64,000 nucleotides of DNA from Mucilaginibacter endophyticus (GTDB taxonomy: Bacteria > Bacteroidota > Bacteroidia > Sphingobacteriales > Sphingobacteriaceae). Positions 41,380 through 51,373 of this stretch are shown piece after piece. The stretch lies in contig NZ_QPCG01000001.1 in the NCBI RefSeq assembly GCF_003351025.1, positions 1,247,949 through 1,311,948 of the forward strand. Reading direction: 5' to 3'. The stretch's first letter is position 1. Each line of letters begins with the position of its first letter. The notes under the pieces are model-generated. The model did no database searches and was not told the origin of the DNA. It was given only the letters and a program-made list of their open reading frames with translations. The position numbers were made by a program, and so were the translations under genes.

Positions 41380-42375
41380 ATGACCTATCTACCCAATGCC
41401 AATCGCTACCAGGATATGGAATACCGCCGTTGCGGTAACAGTGGTTTAAAACTGCCCGCGGTATCGCTTGGCTTATGGCACAACTTCGGTGGCATTGACA
41501 GCCTGGAAAATGCCCGTAATATTCTACGTTTAGCATTTGATAAAGGCATTACGCATTTTGATCTTGCTAATAACTACGGTCCGCCTGCCGGCTCAGCAGA
41601 GGAAACCTTTGGTCACATTTTTAAAGATGATTTCAAAAGTTATAGGGATGAACTCATCATCTCAAGTAAAGCAGGTTGGGGTATGTGGCCTGGTCCTTAT
41701 GGCGACTGGGGCTCAAAAAAATACCTGGTAGCCAGTCTTGATCAAAGTCTTAAACGCATGGGATTGGATTATGTAGATATTTTCTACCATCACCGTCCGG
41801 ATCCTGAAACCCCAATAGAAGAAACTATGGGCGCGCTTGATCTGATTGTTCGTCAGGGAAAAGCCTTATATGTTGGTATCTCAAGCTACAGCGCTTCCGA
41901 AACAGAAAAAGCGGTAGCCGTATTAAAAGAACTTGGCACGCCATGTTTGATCCATCAGCCTAAATACTCGATGTTCGACAGGTGGGTTGAAGGTGGATTG
42001 CTTGATGTATTGGAAGATAAAGGCGTTGGTTGTATCCCATTCTCGCCGCTGGCGCAGGGCTTGTTGACCAATAAATACCTGAAAGGGATTCCTGAAGGTT
42101 CGAGAGCAGCAGCTCACCGCGGTAACGGTGCCATCGATGAAGACGCGATAACTGAGCAAAACATCGCGAAAGCAGCAAAGCTGAATGAGATAGCCCTGCT
42201 ACGCGGCCAAAACCTGGCGCAGATGGCGTTATCATGGATTTTGAAAGACAAGCGTATCACATCGGTATTAATTGGCGCAAGTAAGCCCGAGCAAGTGACG
42301 GATTCTATCGGTTGTTTGGCAAACACTTCGTTTAGCGATGAAGAATTAAAGCTGATCAACCATATTCTGGCGTAA
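41380..42375 (+). CDS. Aldo/keto reductase (YghZ-like)
   Basis: 331 residues. The (beta/alpha)8 reductase has the Asp-Tyr-Lys-His set: FDLANNYGP, LIISSKAGWGMWPGPYGDW and VDIFYHHRPDPETP. SSYSASETEKA and VLIGASKPEQV bind NADPH near the end. The insert GMWPGPYGDWGSKKYL is characteristic of the L-glyceraldehyde-3-phosphate reductase group (YghZ). It reduces small aldehydes or sugars. It is divergent from the Crp-type gene and 27 bases before the GH30 gene, so the three may form one regulated sugar unit. Confidence 0.92.
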   Translation: MTYLPNANRYQDMEYRRCGNSGLKLPAVSLGLWHNFGGIDSLENARNILRLAFDKGITHFDLANNYGPPAGSAEETFGHIFKDDFKSYRDELIISSKAGWGMWPGPYGDWGSKKYLVASLDQSLKRMGLDYVDIFYHHRPDPETPIEETMGALDLIVRQGKALYVGISSYSASETEKAVAVLKELGTPCLIHQPKYSMFDRWVEGGLLDVLEDKGVGCIPFSPLAQGLLTNKYLKGIPEGSRAAAHRGNGAIDEDAITEQNIAKAAKLNEIALLRGQNLAQMALSWILKDKRITSVLIGASKPEQVTDSIGCLANTSFSDEELKLINHILA

Positions 42376-42402
42376 AAATCAACCAACCAATCAACCTAAA
42401 TT

Positions 42403-43869
42403 ATGAGAATTGAATTTTATACCCGTCCCTTAGGCCTGGCACTTTTGCTGCTATCGGCAAACCTGGCCAATGCCCAAAAGGCTCCATTTTCTGTAGATGG
42501 TAAAACGGCAAAGGTTTACGTAACCGCCAAAAACACCGATAAAAAGATGACGGAAAGCGGTACACTTCAGTTTGAAGCTTACCGGCAGCCTTTGGAGAAC
42601 GAGATCACCATTTTTGTTGATCCCGCTCAAACCTATCAAACCATGCTGGGTATAGGAGGGGCGCTTACCGATGCTTCGGCCGAGGTATTTTACAAAATGC
42701 CGAAAGATAAGCAGCAGGAAGTGTTAACTGATTATTATGATAAAGACAAAGGCATTGCTTATACACTCGGGCGCACCAATATTCAGAGCTGTGATTTTTC
42801 GAGTGATACTTATGCCTACGTAAAAGAGGGCGATGCAGCGCTTAAAACTTTTGATATCAGCCACGATATGAAATATCGTGTGCCTTTTATTAAAGAGGTG
42901 CTGGCTGCGGCCGGAGGAAAGCTTACTTTATTTGCTTCACCGTGGAGCCCACCCGCCTGGATGAAAACCAATAACGATGCCTTGCATGGCGGTAAGCTGA
43001 AAGCCGAATACAACCAAAGCTGGGCCAATTTGTATGGCAAGTTCATTAATGCTTATGAAAAACAAGGTATTCCTATCTGGGGTATCACGGTACAAAATGA
43101 AGAGATGGCGGTGCAGACCTGGGAATCATGCGTATTTACAGCCGAAGAAGAGCGCGACTTTATCAAAAACTTTTTAGGCCCGGCTATGAAAAAGGCCGGA
43201 TATGCGGATCGGAAGCTGCTGATCTGGGATCATAACCGCGACCTGATGTACCAGCGCGTAAGCACCGTACTGGAAGATCCTGAGGCTGCAAAGTACGTGT
43301 GGGGCGTTGCCTATCACTGGTATGAAGATATTGCGGCGAAAGGCGCAGGTATGAACTTTGAAAACGAGCGTATGGTTGCCCAAACTTTTCCTGATAAGCC
43401 ATTAATGCTTACCGAAGGCTGTGCGGCAGATTTTAATCCTGAAAAATATACCGACTGGAGTTTCGGCGAGAAATATGGTGCATCCATGATTAACGATTTT
43501 AATATTGGTACCGTAGCCTGGACAGACTGGAATGTGTTGCTTGACGAAAAAGGAGGCCCTAACCACGTAGGTAATTTCTGCATGGCGCCCATTCACTATG
43601 ATACCAAAAATGATAAGCTGATTTATACAAATGCCTACTATTACTTAGGTCAGTTCTCCAAATTTATCCATCCGGGTGCAAAACGTGTAGCCAGTTCATC
43701 AAGCCGCAATAATCTGCTTACTACGGCCTACGTAAATACCGATGGTAAACTGGCCGTTGTGGTAATGAACAAAACCGATGATGATATTGATTATCGCCTT
43801 TGGATTAAAGGCAAAGCCGCTAAAACCAAAAGCCTTGCGCATTCAATTGCTACTGTGGTGATTGAATAA
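42403..43869 (+). CDS. GH30-family glycosidase (glucosylceramidase-like)
   Basis: 488 residues. Signal peptide ends near ANAQ. The GH30 barrel carries the acid/base Glu233 (TVQNEEMAVQTW) and nucleophile Glu338 (MLTEGCAADF). The flanking strands LTLFASPWSPPAWMKTN and the C-terminal beta domain (ASSSSRNNLLTTAYVN) are typical. Members split beta-1,6-glucans, glucosylceramides or xylans. It is probably periplasmic or secreted and cotranscribed with the aldo/keto reductase. Confidence 0.9.
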   Translation: MRIEFYTRPLGLALLLLSANLANAQKAPFSVDGKTAKVYVTAKNTDKKMTESGTLQFEAYRQPLENEITIFVDPAQTYQTMLGIGGALTDASAEVFYKMPKDKQQEVLTDYYDKDKGIAYTLGRTNIQSCDFSSDTYAYVKEGDAALKTFDISHDMKYRVPFIKEVLAAAGGKLTLFASPWSPPAWMKTNNDALHGGKLKAEYNQSWANLYGKFINAYEKQGIPIWGITVQNEEMAVQTWESCVFTAEEERDFIKNFLGPAMKKAGYADRKLLIWDHNRDLMYQRVSTVLEDPEAAKYVWGVAYHWYEDIAAKGAGMNFENERMVAQTFPDKPLMLTEGCAADFNPEKYTDWSFGEKYGASMINDFNIGTVAWTDWNVLLDEKGGPNHVGNFCMAPIHYDTKNDKLIYTNAYYYLGQFSKFIHPGAKRVASSSSRNNLLTTAYVNTDGKLAVVVMNKTDDDIDYRLWIKGKAAKTKSLAHSIATVVIE

Positions 43870-43893
43870 ATCATTTAAATAAATTATAAAAAG

Positions 43894-43929
43894 CACCAGT
43901 GCCTGTAGTTTAAGGCCTGGTGTTTTTTT
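43894..43929 (+). terminator. Terminator of the GH30 gene
   Basis: CACCAGtGCCT / AGGCcTGGTG imperfect stem followed by seven T, 25 bases after the stop. Confidence 0.78.
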
Positions 43930-44219
43930 ATGTATTGTACTGTACTTCATTTTATAGTTAGTTGCGCTGGTTTCAATCTGGTATGGGAAACTTTCTTCAA
44001 AATTTACCCTCAATTTAATTTCGGAATAACACGAGGTTTTACAAATCCAAAAAAGGAATTTGGACTGTCTTATTATTGTATAAGTGACAATTAAAATAAA
44101 TATCTTAAGATAGGATTAAGTTGTTTTTGTTTGCGTAGAAGATGATTGTGGTGTATTGCATGTTTGCCATTTAGTAAAACAATTTAGCATAAGGTACTTA
44201 TTTGATGTTAAAAAAAATT
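43930..44219. other. Gene-free AT-rich gap before the sigma-factor promoter
   Basis: About 290 bases without a credible ORF on either strand. It probably carries upstream regulatory sites; beyond AT-rich runs nothing specific was recognised. The inverted repeat and promoter begin at 44220. Confidence 0.5.
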
Positions 44220-44242
44220 TTAATTGTTTTTTGAACAATTAA
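44220..44242 (+). promoter_or_regulatory. Perfect 9-5-9 inverted repeat, shared operator candidate
   Basis: TTAATTGTT-TTTTG-AACAATTAA, perfectly symmetrical. It covers the -33 TTG (44231-44233) of the sigma gene. The same design, with one mismatch and the same 5-base spacer, is at 34768-34790 before the GH39 gene. Confidence 0.65.
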
Positions 44243-44262
44243 AGTAAAATATTATACCTTAG
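44231..44262 (+). promoter_or_regulatory. Candidate promoter of the sigma-factor gene
   Basis: TTG (44231-44233), a 21-base spacer and TACCTTAG (44255-44262, one mismatch from TAnnTTTG). The leader would be about 100 bases to ATG 44370 or about 70 to TTG 44340. Confidence 0.5.
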
Positions 44263-44369
44263 ATTTTAATTGGAGCGATAGTCTCGCCTTAATTAATACC
44301 AATTATTGATTTGAACCAAACAGAAACCTGCTTAGGTTTTTGATTAAAGTAATTACAACCGATAAAGGA

Positions 44370-44963
44370 ATGTTGGATACCGAGATTAAGTACTTACTTA
44401 ATGATATTGCTTTAAATAGCAGCAGGGCTTCTTTTAAAAGGCTGTACTTGGTTTATTATGGCAAATTGTTTAGTCTGGCAAAATCACTGGTGAAACAGGA
44501 TGAACCGGCCGAAGAGATCACCAACGATGTTTTCATGAACCTTTGGGCGCGTCGGGCCTCCCTTCCCGAAATCAATAACTTTACTTATTACTGTTATACA
44601 GCGGTTAAAAACAAATCGCTTACCAGTCTTGCAAAAAATCAGCTTAAAAGCGTAAACATTGATGATGCAAATGTGGATGTTGCTGACTCAAGTGCTACCG
44701 GCGAGGATAAACTGGTTTGTGAGGATCTTACAAAACTCATCAATACTACTTTAAGCAAACTGTCCGATCAATGCCGCCTGGTTTTTAAACTGATAAAAGA
44801 GGATGGCTTAAAATATCGTGAGGTAGCCGACTTGCTTGATATCTCTATAAAAACTGTTGAATACCACATGGGTAATGCGTTAAAAAACCTTGCCCAGGGC
44901 CTTAAGGAAGTTCAAAAATCAGCTCCTGCTGCTACCTCCGAAAAAATTTCAAAAAATATTTAA
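44370..44963 (+). CDS. FecI-type ECF RNA polymerase sigma factor
   Basis: 197 residues from ATG 44370 (MLDTEIKYLLND); an upstream TTG at 44340 is possible. Region 2 is at about 17-85 (FKRLYLVYYGKLFSLAKSLV, ITNDVFMNLW). Region 4 is at about 125-180 (LSDQCRLVFKLIKEDGLKYREVADLLDISIKTVEYHMGNA). It directs RNA polymerase to the promoter of the adjacent SusC-like operon when freed by FecR. The FecR gene follows 55 bases later. Confidence 0.93.
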   Translation: MLDTEIKYLLNDIALNSSRASFKRLYLVYYGKLFSLAKSLVKQDEPAEEITNDVFMNLWARRASLPEINNFTYYCYTAVKNKSLTSLAKNQLKSVNIDDANVDVADSSATGEDKLVCEDLTKLINTTLSKLSDQCRLVFKLIKEDGLKYREVADLLDISIKTVEYHMGNALKNLAQGLKEVQKSAPAATSEKISKNI

Positions 44964-45018
44964 TCTTCTACTGGGGTATCCCGATTATTTACAGTCTTTA
45001 TATATAGAACCGTAAATA

Positions 45019-46101
45019 ATGATCAACAACATCTGGATACTTATTGGCAAAAAGTTAAATGGTGAAGCTTCGCCCGAAGAGTTACTTGAACTTGAGCAAC
45101 TGTTGCAGCAACAGGGGGCGACCGATTTGTACGCTGTAGGTGAGTTGGAGGAGATCTGGAAAAACGATCAGCAAACTACCGACGACGAGAAGCTGCTGGA
45201 CAAATGGGATGCTTTTGAAGCTGAGCTTGATGCTATTGAAGAAAAGGAAGCTGAAGAAGCCGCAGAAATTATCGCCATTCAAACCAAAAGGAAAAAAGCC
45301 AGGATCATTAAAATGGGATCTTTACTGGCAGCCGCATGTTTAATGCTGGGCGTTTTTTGGTTTACCCGTAAAGAAACAATTGTGCCGGGGAAGTCAAACG
45401 AAATAACTGCTCCTAAAAACGGTATCAGTAAAATTCAGTTGCCCGACGGAAGCCGGGTTTGGCTCAATATGGGCAGCAAACTTACTTACAACAATGATTT
45501 TGGTACAGATCAAAGAAGAGTAAGCCTTGTTGGCGAGGCTTTTTTTGACGTAGTTAAAGATGCGCAACGTCCGTTTATTGTTACCACGCCAACCATCAGC
45601 GTTAGGGTGTTGGGTACCAAATTTAATGTGCGCTCATATTACAATGATAAAACATCTGAGGCCGCGTTGGTCCGCGGTAAAATTGAACTTACCGTTTTAA
45701 AAAATCCCGAAAAAAAGATCATCCTTAATCCTTCGGAAAAACTTACCATAATCAATAACCAGGAGCCGCTGGCTAAAAGTAATATCCCTACAGGTAGCAT
45801 AGCCGAAGAAACTCCGCTTATAGCCCTTAGCCGTATTCATCAGGCTAAAAAAGATACTCTGCCCTCCGAAGCTTTATGGCTTGAAAATAAACTGGCCTTT
45901 GATGCTGAGGATTTTGAAAGTATCGCCCAGAAAATGGAGCGGCGCTATAATGTGAATATTGTTTTTGAAAATGAGGAGGTGAAAAAGCTGCGTTTTACCG
46001 GCAAGTTTGAAAAAGAATCAATTAACAAAGCCTTATTAAGCCTGCAAAAAACTGCGGCCTTTCGTTATAAAACCGACGCTAACCAAATTGTAATTTATTA
46101 A
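45019..46101 (+). CDS. FecR-family anti-sigma factor
   Basis: 360 residues. The cytoplasmic N-terminal part (about 1-96) has the sigma-binding helices. One membrane helix is at about 98-116. The periplasmic FecR domain is at about 120-255 (GISKIQLPDGSRVWLNMGSKLTY, GEAFFDVVKD, VRVLGTKFNVRSY). A C-terminal DUF4974-type domain follows (ENKLAFDAEDFESIAQKMERRYNV; KFEKESINKALLSLQ). It should hold the sigma factor until the STN domain of the SusC-like receptor signals across the periplasm. Confidence 0.94.
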   Translation: MINNIWILIGKKLNGEASPEELLELEQLLQQQGATDLYAVGELEEIWKNDQQTTDDEKLLDKWDAFEAELDAIEEKEAEEAAEIIAIQTKRKKARIIKMGSLLAAACLMLGVFWFTRKETIVPGKSNEITAPKNGISKIQLPDGSRVWLNMGSKLTYNNDFGTDQRRVSLVGEAFFDVVKDAQRPFIVTTPTISVRVLGTKFNVRSYYNDKTSEAALVRGKIELTVLKNPEKKIILNPSEKLTIINNQEPLAKSNIPTGSIAEETPLIALSRIHQAKKDTLPSEALWLENKLAFDAEDFESIAQKMERRYNVNIVFENEEVKKLRFTGKFEKESINKALLSLQKTAAFRYKTDANQIVIY

Positions 46102-46261
46102 TTATTAAAACTTTATGAGATAAGCCTATGCATAGAAAAGTATAAAACTTCAGACCATAAAAAATGGGAAGATGTTCCCGCATCCCCCCATTATAATGTG
46201 GTACAACTTAACTACCAGTCCTTCTATAAACCAAATAGTTAAATAACCTTAATGCTAAATT

Positions 46262-49200
46262 ATGAAAAAAAATGCACACCGCATTAACCAAGTGCGGCTG
46301 AACCAATTTTTGAAAGTACTTCTTATGTTTAAATTTATCTGTATCCTGGTACTCGTCTCCTCGTTGCAGGCGTTTTCAAAAGGATATGGTCAGACCCGCA
46401 TCAACGTAAATTTCCAAAACGTATCGCTAAAAAAAGCGCTAAAGGAAATTGAAAAAAAGTCTGACTATCGCTTTTTGTATAACGACGATATGTTGTTGAA
46501 AAATGACATGCCCGCCAGTTTAAATACAAAAGATGCATCACTGGAAGAGGTGATGAAAATTGTACTTGGCAATACCAACCTGAATTATACGCTGAGTGAT
46601 AATAACCTGGTTATACTTACCGAAAAGGGTAAAGCGATGGCTCCCGGAGGTATTAATGGTAAAGTAATCGACGATGCCGGATTGCCAATGCCCGGTGTTA
46701 CAGTAAGAGTAAAAGGAACAAACGTAAGCGCTCAAACCGATTTGCAGGGCCACTACAGTTTAAATATTCCGGATGCTAATACCGATGGCGTTGTGCTCGT
46801 GTTTTCTTTTGTCGGTTACGCTTCGCAGGAAGTACCGGTAAGTGGAAACTCGCTCATCAATGTACAGTTGAAAGCTGCGTCCAACTCACTGAACGAAGTT
46901 ATTGTGGTTGGTTACGGTACGCAGAAGAAAGAAAACCTTACAGGCTCTGTTGCAGTGGTCAACATGAAAGATGCCGGTAAAAGGGTAACACCCGATGTTG
47001 CCAGGGCTTTACAAGGTCAGGTTGCAGGCGTGCAGGTAAATGGTTCGGGTGTACCGGGCGAGGGTGTTTCTATCCGTATTCGTGGTGTAAGCTCGCTCAT
47101 CAATAACAACCCGCTTTATATTATTGACGGTGTACCAACTATGGAACCGTTTGATTTCCCAACGACAGATATTGAAAGTTTACAGGTAATTAAAGATGCG
47201 TCTGCCGGCGCCATCTACGGTTTCCGTGGCGCGAATGGTGTGGTGATCATCACTACTAAAAAAGGCAAAAACGGCGCTATGAAGATAAACTATAACGGTT
47301 ATGTTGGTTATCAGAAAAATCCTAAAACGTTATCTGTTACCGATAGGGTAGGTTATCAGCAGATAGCAAACGCTGCCGAAACCAATGCCGGTTTATCTCT
47401 GGCCCCGGGCAATGATCCATCTTCAAACAAATTTATCAGCAACGTAAATACCGACTGGCAAAAGTCGGCCTTTAAAACCGGGTATACTCAAAGCCATGAT
47501 TTGGGCTTATCGGGCGGTAACGAAAATATGAGCTATAATGTTGCTTTCGATTATTTTAACCAAACCGGTACAACAGTATCCGGCCCTTCATATACCCGTT
47601 ACAACCTGAGCGGTAACATCCAGGGTAAAAAAGGAATTGTATCCTTTGGTACCAAGTTTGCCTATACCGAAGGTGATTACAATAACCTGGCCTACCCGCA
47701 CTTGCACGGTACCGGCAACCAGATAGTCGACCTGGTAACAGCTATTCCAACCATGCCTATTTATGATCCTAACCGTGTTGGCGGTTATGGCGGTGTTGAT
47801 CAAAACACGCAAAGGGCTATTTCTTTAAATATCATCGGCGTAAATAACCTGTTAAACAGCACAGGGCAGCGTAACCGTATGCTGGCATCGGCATGGATGG
47901 AGATTGAGTTTATCAAGAACCTGAAATATCGCCTGAACGCGAGCTATGACCGTAACGATTTTAAGAATACTTATTTTGATCCAATCTATGATCTCGGCTG
48001 GTTCTACCCAAATACAACAGCCTATTACAGCGATGCGCGCGGCAATTATTACACCGCGCTTATCGAAAATACGTTAAGCTACAAGTTTGATATCAGTAAA
48101 CATCATGTGGAGTTATTAGCGGGTACTGCTTATCAAAAAGATAAAAATGACAACCTTACAGGTATTGCCTATAACCTGCCTCAGCCATATCTGTTCTCGT
48201 TTGATAACGTAAGTAACACAACCGATAAAACCGTATTCGGCAACAGTAATGAGCGTAAGTTTTATTCGCCAATATTTGGCCGCATAAACTATAACTATGA
48301 TGACCGTTACCTGCTTACAGCAAACTATCGTCGTGACGGTACATCGCAATTACCCGAATATAACCGCTTTGGTAATTTTGCAGGTGTATCCGCAGGTTGG
48401 AATATCAATAAAGAAAAGTTCCTTCATTTGCCCGAAACCATCAGCCAGTTAAAACTAAAAGCTGGTTACGGTACATTGGGTAACGTAAATGCCCTTGCGT
48501 TTTATCCATACCAGGCAGTAGTAAATGCTAATGCCAGCTATGTCTTCGGTAACACCCTGGCTTCGGGTGCAACCCAAACCCAGGTATTTGATCAAACCAA
48601 TAAATGGGAGCAAAAACGCACAACCAACGTTGGTATCGACCTGAGTTTGTTTCATGATCAGCTGAGCTTTTCATCAGAATATTATGTGAACAAGATCAAG
48701 GGGATCCTTTTATCGGTACCTATTCCAATCTCGGTAGGTGCAATAAATACACCACTGGTTAATGCTGCATCGTTTACCAATAAAGGTATCGAGTTTACAG
48801 TAACTTATCGCAGCAGGGACACCGGGCCATTTAACTATACCATCAGTGCTAACGCCTCAACGGTTAAAAACAAAGTAACTTCGTTAGGTAATGGCGGTAA
48901 CCCAATTTATGGTGCTTATAGCAAAACCGCTGTAGGTGGCGAAGTTGGTGAACTATACGCGTTTAAAACCGAAGGTATTTTTAAAGACGCCGCCGATGTA
49001 GCAGGCCATGCTACCCAAACAGGTGCTGCCCCCGGTGATGTTAAATTTGTGGATACCAATAAAGACGGTATAATCAATGATGCCGACCGTGTTTACTTAG
49101 GCTCGGCTATTCCTAAATTGTATTATGGTTTTAACTTCAGCGCTAATTATAAAAATTTCGATGCCTCGGTATTTATCCAGGGCAACTATGGCAGTAAAAT

Positions 49201-49606
49201 AGCCAACGGTGTATACCAGTCGTTAATGACCGGCCAGTATACCAATGCCAGCACCGATGAGCTGAACTATTGGACGCCTACTAATACCAACACCAATGTT
49301 CCGCGCCCAATAATCGGCGATCCTAATGCCAATAACCGCAATTCCGACAGGTTTATTCAAAGCGGCTCATATGCCCGTTTGCAAACCGCGCAATTGGGTT
49401 ATACATTGCCGGCAAGCTTGCTGAACCGTACGCATGTGATCAGGAGCTTTAGGGTGTACCTGTCAGGTCAAAACCTTTATACTATAACCAAGTACAAAGG
49501 CTTCGATCCTGATTTTATTAACGATGGTACCATTAACCGCGGTTTTGATTACGGCTCGTTCCCTAACCCGCGCACTTTACTGGTAGGCTTACAATTAGGA
49601 TTATAA
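46262..49606 (+). CDS. SusC/RagA TonB-linked outer-membrane receptor with STN domain
   Basis: 1114 residues. A signal anchor (about 18-42) precedes the STN domain at about 48-105 (INVNFQNVSLKKALKEIEKKSDYRFLY), which contacts FecR. CarboxypepD_reg-like region at about 118-205, then NEVIVVGYGTQKKENLTGSV, the SusC signature and TonB box, plug (about 225-340) and 22-strand barrel ending PRTLLVGLQLGL. It imports oligosaccharides using TonB energy. The SusD gene follows 30 bases later. The STN domain marks it as a signalling transducer for the sigma/FecR pair. Confidence 0.95.
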   Translation: MKKNAHRINQVRLNQFLKVLLMFKFICILVLVSSLQAFSKGYGQTRINVNFQNVSLKKALKEIEKKSDYRFLYNDDMLLKNDMPASLNTKDASLEEVMKIVLGNTNLNYTLSDNNLVILTEKGKAMAPGGINGKVIDDAGLPMPGVTVRVKGTNVSAQTDLQGHYSLNIPDANTDGVVLVFSFVGYASQEVPVSGNSLINVQLKAASNSLNEVIVVGYGTQKKENLTGSVAVVNMKDAGKRVTPDVARALQGQVAGVQVNGSGVPGEGVSIRIRGVSSLINNNPLYIIDGVPTMEPFDFPTTDIESLQVIKDASAGAIYGFRGANGVVIITTKKGKNGAMKINYNGYVGYQKNPKTLSVTDRVGYQQIANAAETNAGLSLAPGNDPSSNKFISNVNTDWQKSAFKTGYTQSHDLGLSGGNENMSYNVAFDYFNQTGTTVSGPSYTRYNLSGNIQGKKGIVSFGTKFAYTEGDYNNLAYPHLHGTGNQIVDLVTAIPTMPIYDPNRVGGYGGVDQNTQRAISLNIIGVNNLLNSTGQRNRMLASAWMEIEFIKNLKYRLNASYDRNDFKNTYFDPIYDLGWFYPNTTAYYSDARGNYYTALIENTLSYKFDISKHHVELLAGTAYQKDKNDNLTGIAYNLPQPYLFSFDNVSNTTDKTVFGNSNERKFYSPIFGRINYNYDDRYLLTANYRRDGTSQLPEYNRFGNFAGVSAGWNINKEKFLHLPETISQLKLKAGYGTLGNVNALAFYPYQAVVNANASYVFGNTLASGATQTQVFDQTNKWEQKRTTNVGIDLSLFHDQLSFSSEYYVNKIKGILLSVPIPISVGAINTPLVNAASFTNKGIEFTVTYRSRDTGPFNYTISANASTVKNKVTSLGNGGNPIYGAYSKTAVGGEVGELYAFKTEGIFKDAADVAGHATQTGAAPGDVKFVDTNKDGIINDADRVYLGSAIPKLYYGFNFSANYKNFDASVFIQGNYGSKIANGVYQSLMTGQYTNASTDELNYWTPTNTNTNVPRPIIGDPNANNRNSDRFIQSGSYARLQTAQLGYTLPASLLNRTHVIRSFRVYLSGQNLYTITKYKGFDPDFINDGTINRGFDYGSFPNPRTLLVGLQLGL

Positions 49607-49636
49607 ACACTGATTAACGATTTAACATTATTTATA

Positions 49637-51193
49637 ATGAAAACGATATATACAAAGGCAGTATTTACGCTATTGTTGGTGGCTGCATTTGCCATGGGAT
49701 GTAAAAAGAGCGATCTGACTACGGTAAACCCCAACGCGCAAACAACTCAAACTTTCTGGCAAAACTCCAGCGATGCGGTGAAAGGCATAAACGCCGTATA
49801 TGGCAGCTTAATTATTGATGGTTCATACATGCGCTTTTCCCCAATAGTGGAGAATACCAGGGGAGATGATGCTACAAGCTACAGTCCCTGGGACCAGATC
49901 TATAACATGGGCAAATTCAACATGCAAAGCACCGGTGACGGTGTGCTGTTTTCATGGACAGCTTATTATCAGGGCATTTTACGTGCTAACGAGGTGTTAA
50001 AATACGTGCCGGCCATCAACATGGATGCCGAGTTAAAGAAACGCGTATTAGGTCAGGCCTATTTTCTTCGTGGATTGTATTATTTCCACCTGGCCGATTT
50101 TTATAAAAACGTGCCTATGCCACTGGTGCCTGCCGCTTCAAGTACCGATTATTTCCAGAAACAACAGCCACAGGACGTGGTTTGGGCGCAGGTGATCAGC
50201 GATTTTAAATCGGCCGAAAGCATGCTGCCAACAACCTATAACGGCTTATCGCCCGATGGGCAAGTTGGTCGCGCTACAAAAGGTGCGGCATCGGCATACC
50301 TGGGAAAAACCTACCTGTTTACTAAAAAATACGCTGAGGCCGCGGCCGAATTTAAATCGGTTATTGATATGGGACTTTACAGCCTGGTGCCTAATTATTA
50401 CGACAACTTTTTTGCAAACAACGAGAACAACGCCGAATCGATTTTTGAGGTGCAGTTTTCAAGAGATGCCGGAGGTACTGATCTGGGCTGGGGCGGTGAT
50501 CCGTCGTCAGGTTGGGGACGTACATCTGCTCGTGCTATTACCTTTGGAGCGGCAAGTTTTGGTTTTACCGACGTGCAGCCAACCCCAGTGTTGTATAACG
50601 AGTATCTACAGGAGAAAACTACCACCGGTGCAGTTGACCCGCGTTTGGATGTAACCATGTATTACAACAAGCCCGGCGAAAAATTATATAACCAGGATTT
50701 CGCGACCCGTTACGCAGGCAGCTCGTCATTAAACGCCTTGTTTTGCCATAAATATGAAAATGGCGACAGCGGTCAGGCCGATGAGTATGACTGGAGATCG
50801 GGCATTAACGAAAGGTTGATGCGTTATGCAGATGTGCTGCTGATGTATGCAGAGTGTTTGAACGAATTAGGTACCACAAACGATGCTTACCAATACATTC
50901 AAAGGGTGCGTAACCGTGTTGGTTTACCTAACCTGGCTACCGTTAAACCGGGTATGAGCCAGGCCGAAATGCGTGAGCAGATAGGCCACGAGCGTTTCCT
51001 TGAGTTTTCGCTGGAAGGCCACAGGTTTGATGATATCCGTAGGTGGGGCTGGTTGCAGGATGCTACCAAACTGGCCTGGCTAAAAGCCCGCGATCCGGAA
51101 TTTAATACTTATACCCCGGGTAAAGAGTATTTACCAATACCACTTACAGAGGTACAAACCAATGTGGGCTTGGTACAGAATACGGGGTATTAA
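49637..51193 (+). CDS. RagB/SusD-family surface lipoprotein
   Basis: 518 residues. Signal peptide with lipobox (AFAMGC). The TPR-like helical N-terminal part (QAYFLRGLYYFHLADFYKNVPMP) and the C-terminal FLEFSLEGHRFDDIRRWGW and YLPIPLTEVQTN are the SusD hallmarks. It caps the SusC barrel and binds the glycan at the cell surface. The gene is directly downstream of susC in the same operon. Ligand not readable, but the following GH43 points to an arabinose-containing polymer. Confidence 0.95.
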   Translation: MKTIYTKAVFTLLLVAAFAMGCKKSDLTTVNPNAQTTQTFWQNSSDAVKGINAVYGSLIIDGSYMRFSPIVENTRGDDATSYSPWDQIYNMGKFNMQSTGDGVLFSWTAYYQGILRANEVLKYVPAINMDAELKKRVLGQAYFLRGLYYFHLADFYKNVPMPLVPAASSTDYFQKQQPQDVVWAQVISDFKSAESMLPTTYNGLSPDGQVGRATKGAASAYLGKTYLFTKKYAEAAAEFKSVIDMGLYSLVPNYYDNFFANNENNAESIFEVQFSRDAGGTDLGWGGDPSSGWGRTSARAITFGAASFGFTDVQPTPVLYNEYLQEKTTTGAVDPRLDVTMYYNKPGEKLYNQDFATRYAGSSSLNALFCHKYENGDSGQADEYDWRSGINERLMRYADVLLMYAECLNELGTTNDAYQYIQRVRNRVGLPNLATVKPGMSQAEMREQIGHERFLEFSLEGHRFDDIRRWGWLQDATKLAWLKARDPEFNTYTPGKEYLPIPLTEVQTNVGLVQNTGY

Positions 51194-51222
51194 CACCATT
51201 TAACCTTCATTCATTAGCTTTT

Positions 51223-51352
51223 GTCATTTCGATAGAGCAGGGGCGGAACTGAGCGAAGGGAGCGAAAGAGAAATCTTGTACACCATAAAGGGCAGATATG
51301 CAAAGTTCGCCATACGTGTTGTATAAGATTTCTCACTATCGTTCGAAATGAC
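51223..51352. repeat. REP-like palindrome, family A copy 3
   Basis: GTCATTTCGATAG start and ATCGTTCGAAATGAC end, with inner arms GAGAAATCTTGTACACC and TGTATAAGATTTCTC. It fills the gap between susD and the GH43 gene and ends 21 bases before the chosen GH43 start. Confidence 0.85.
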
Positions 51353-51373
51353 ATGATTTTAGATAAGCAAGAG

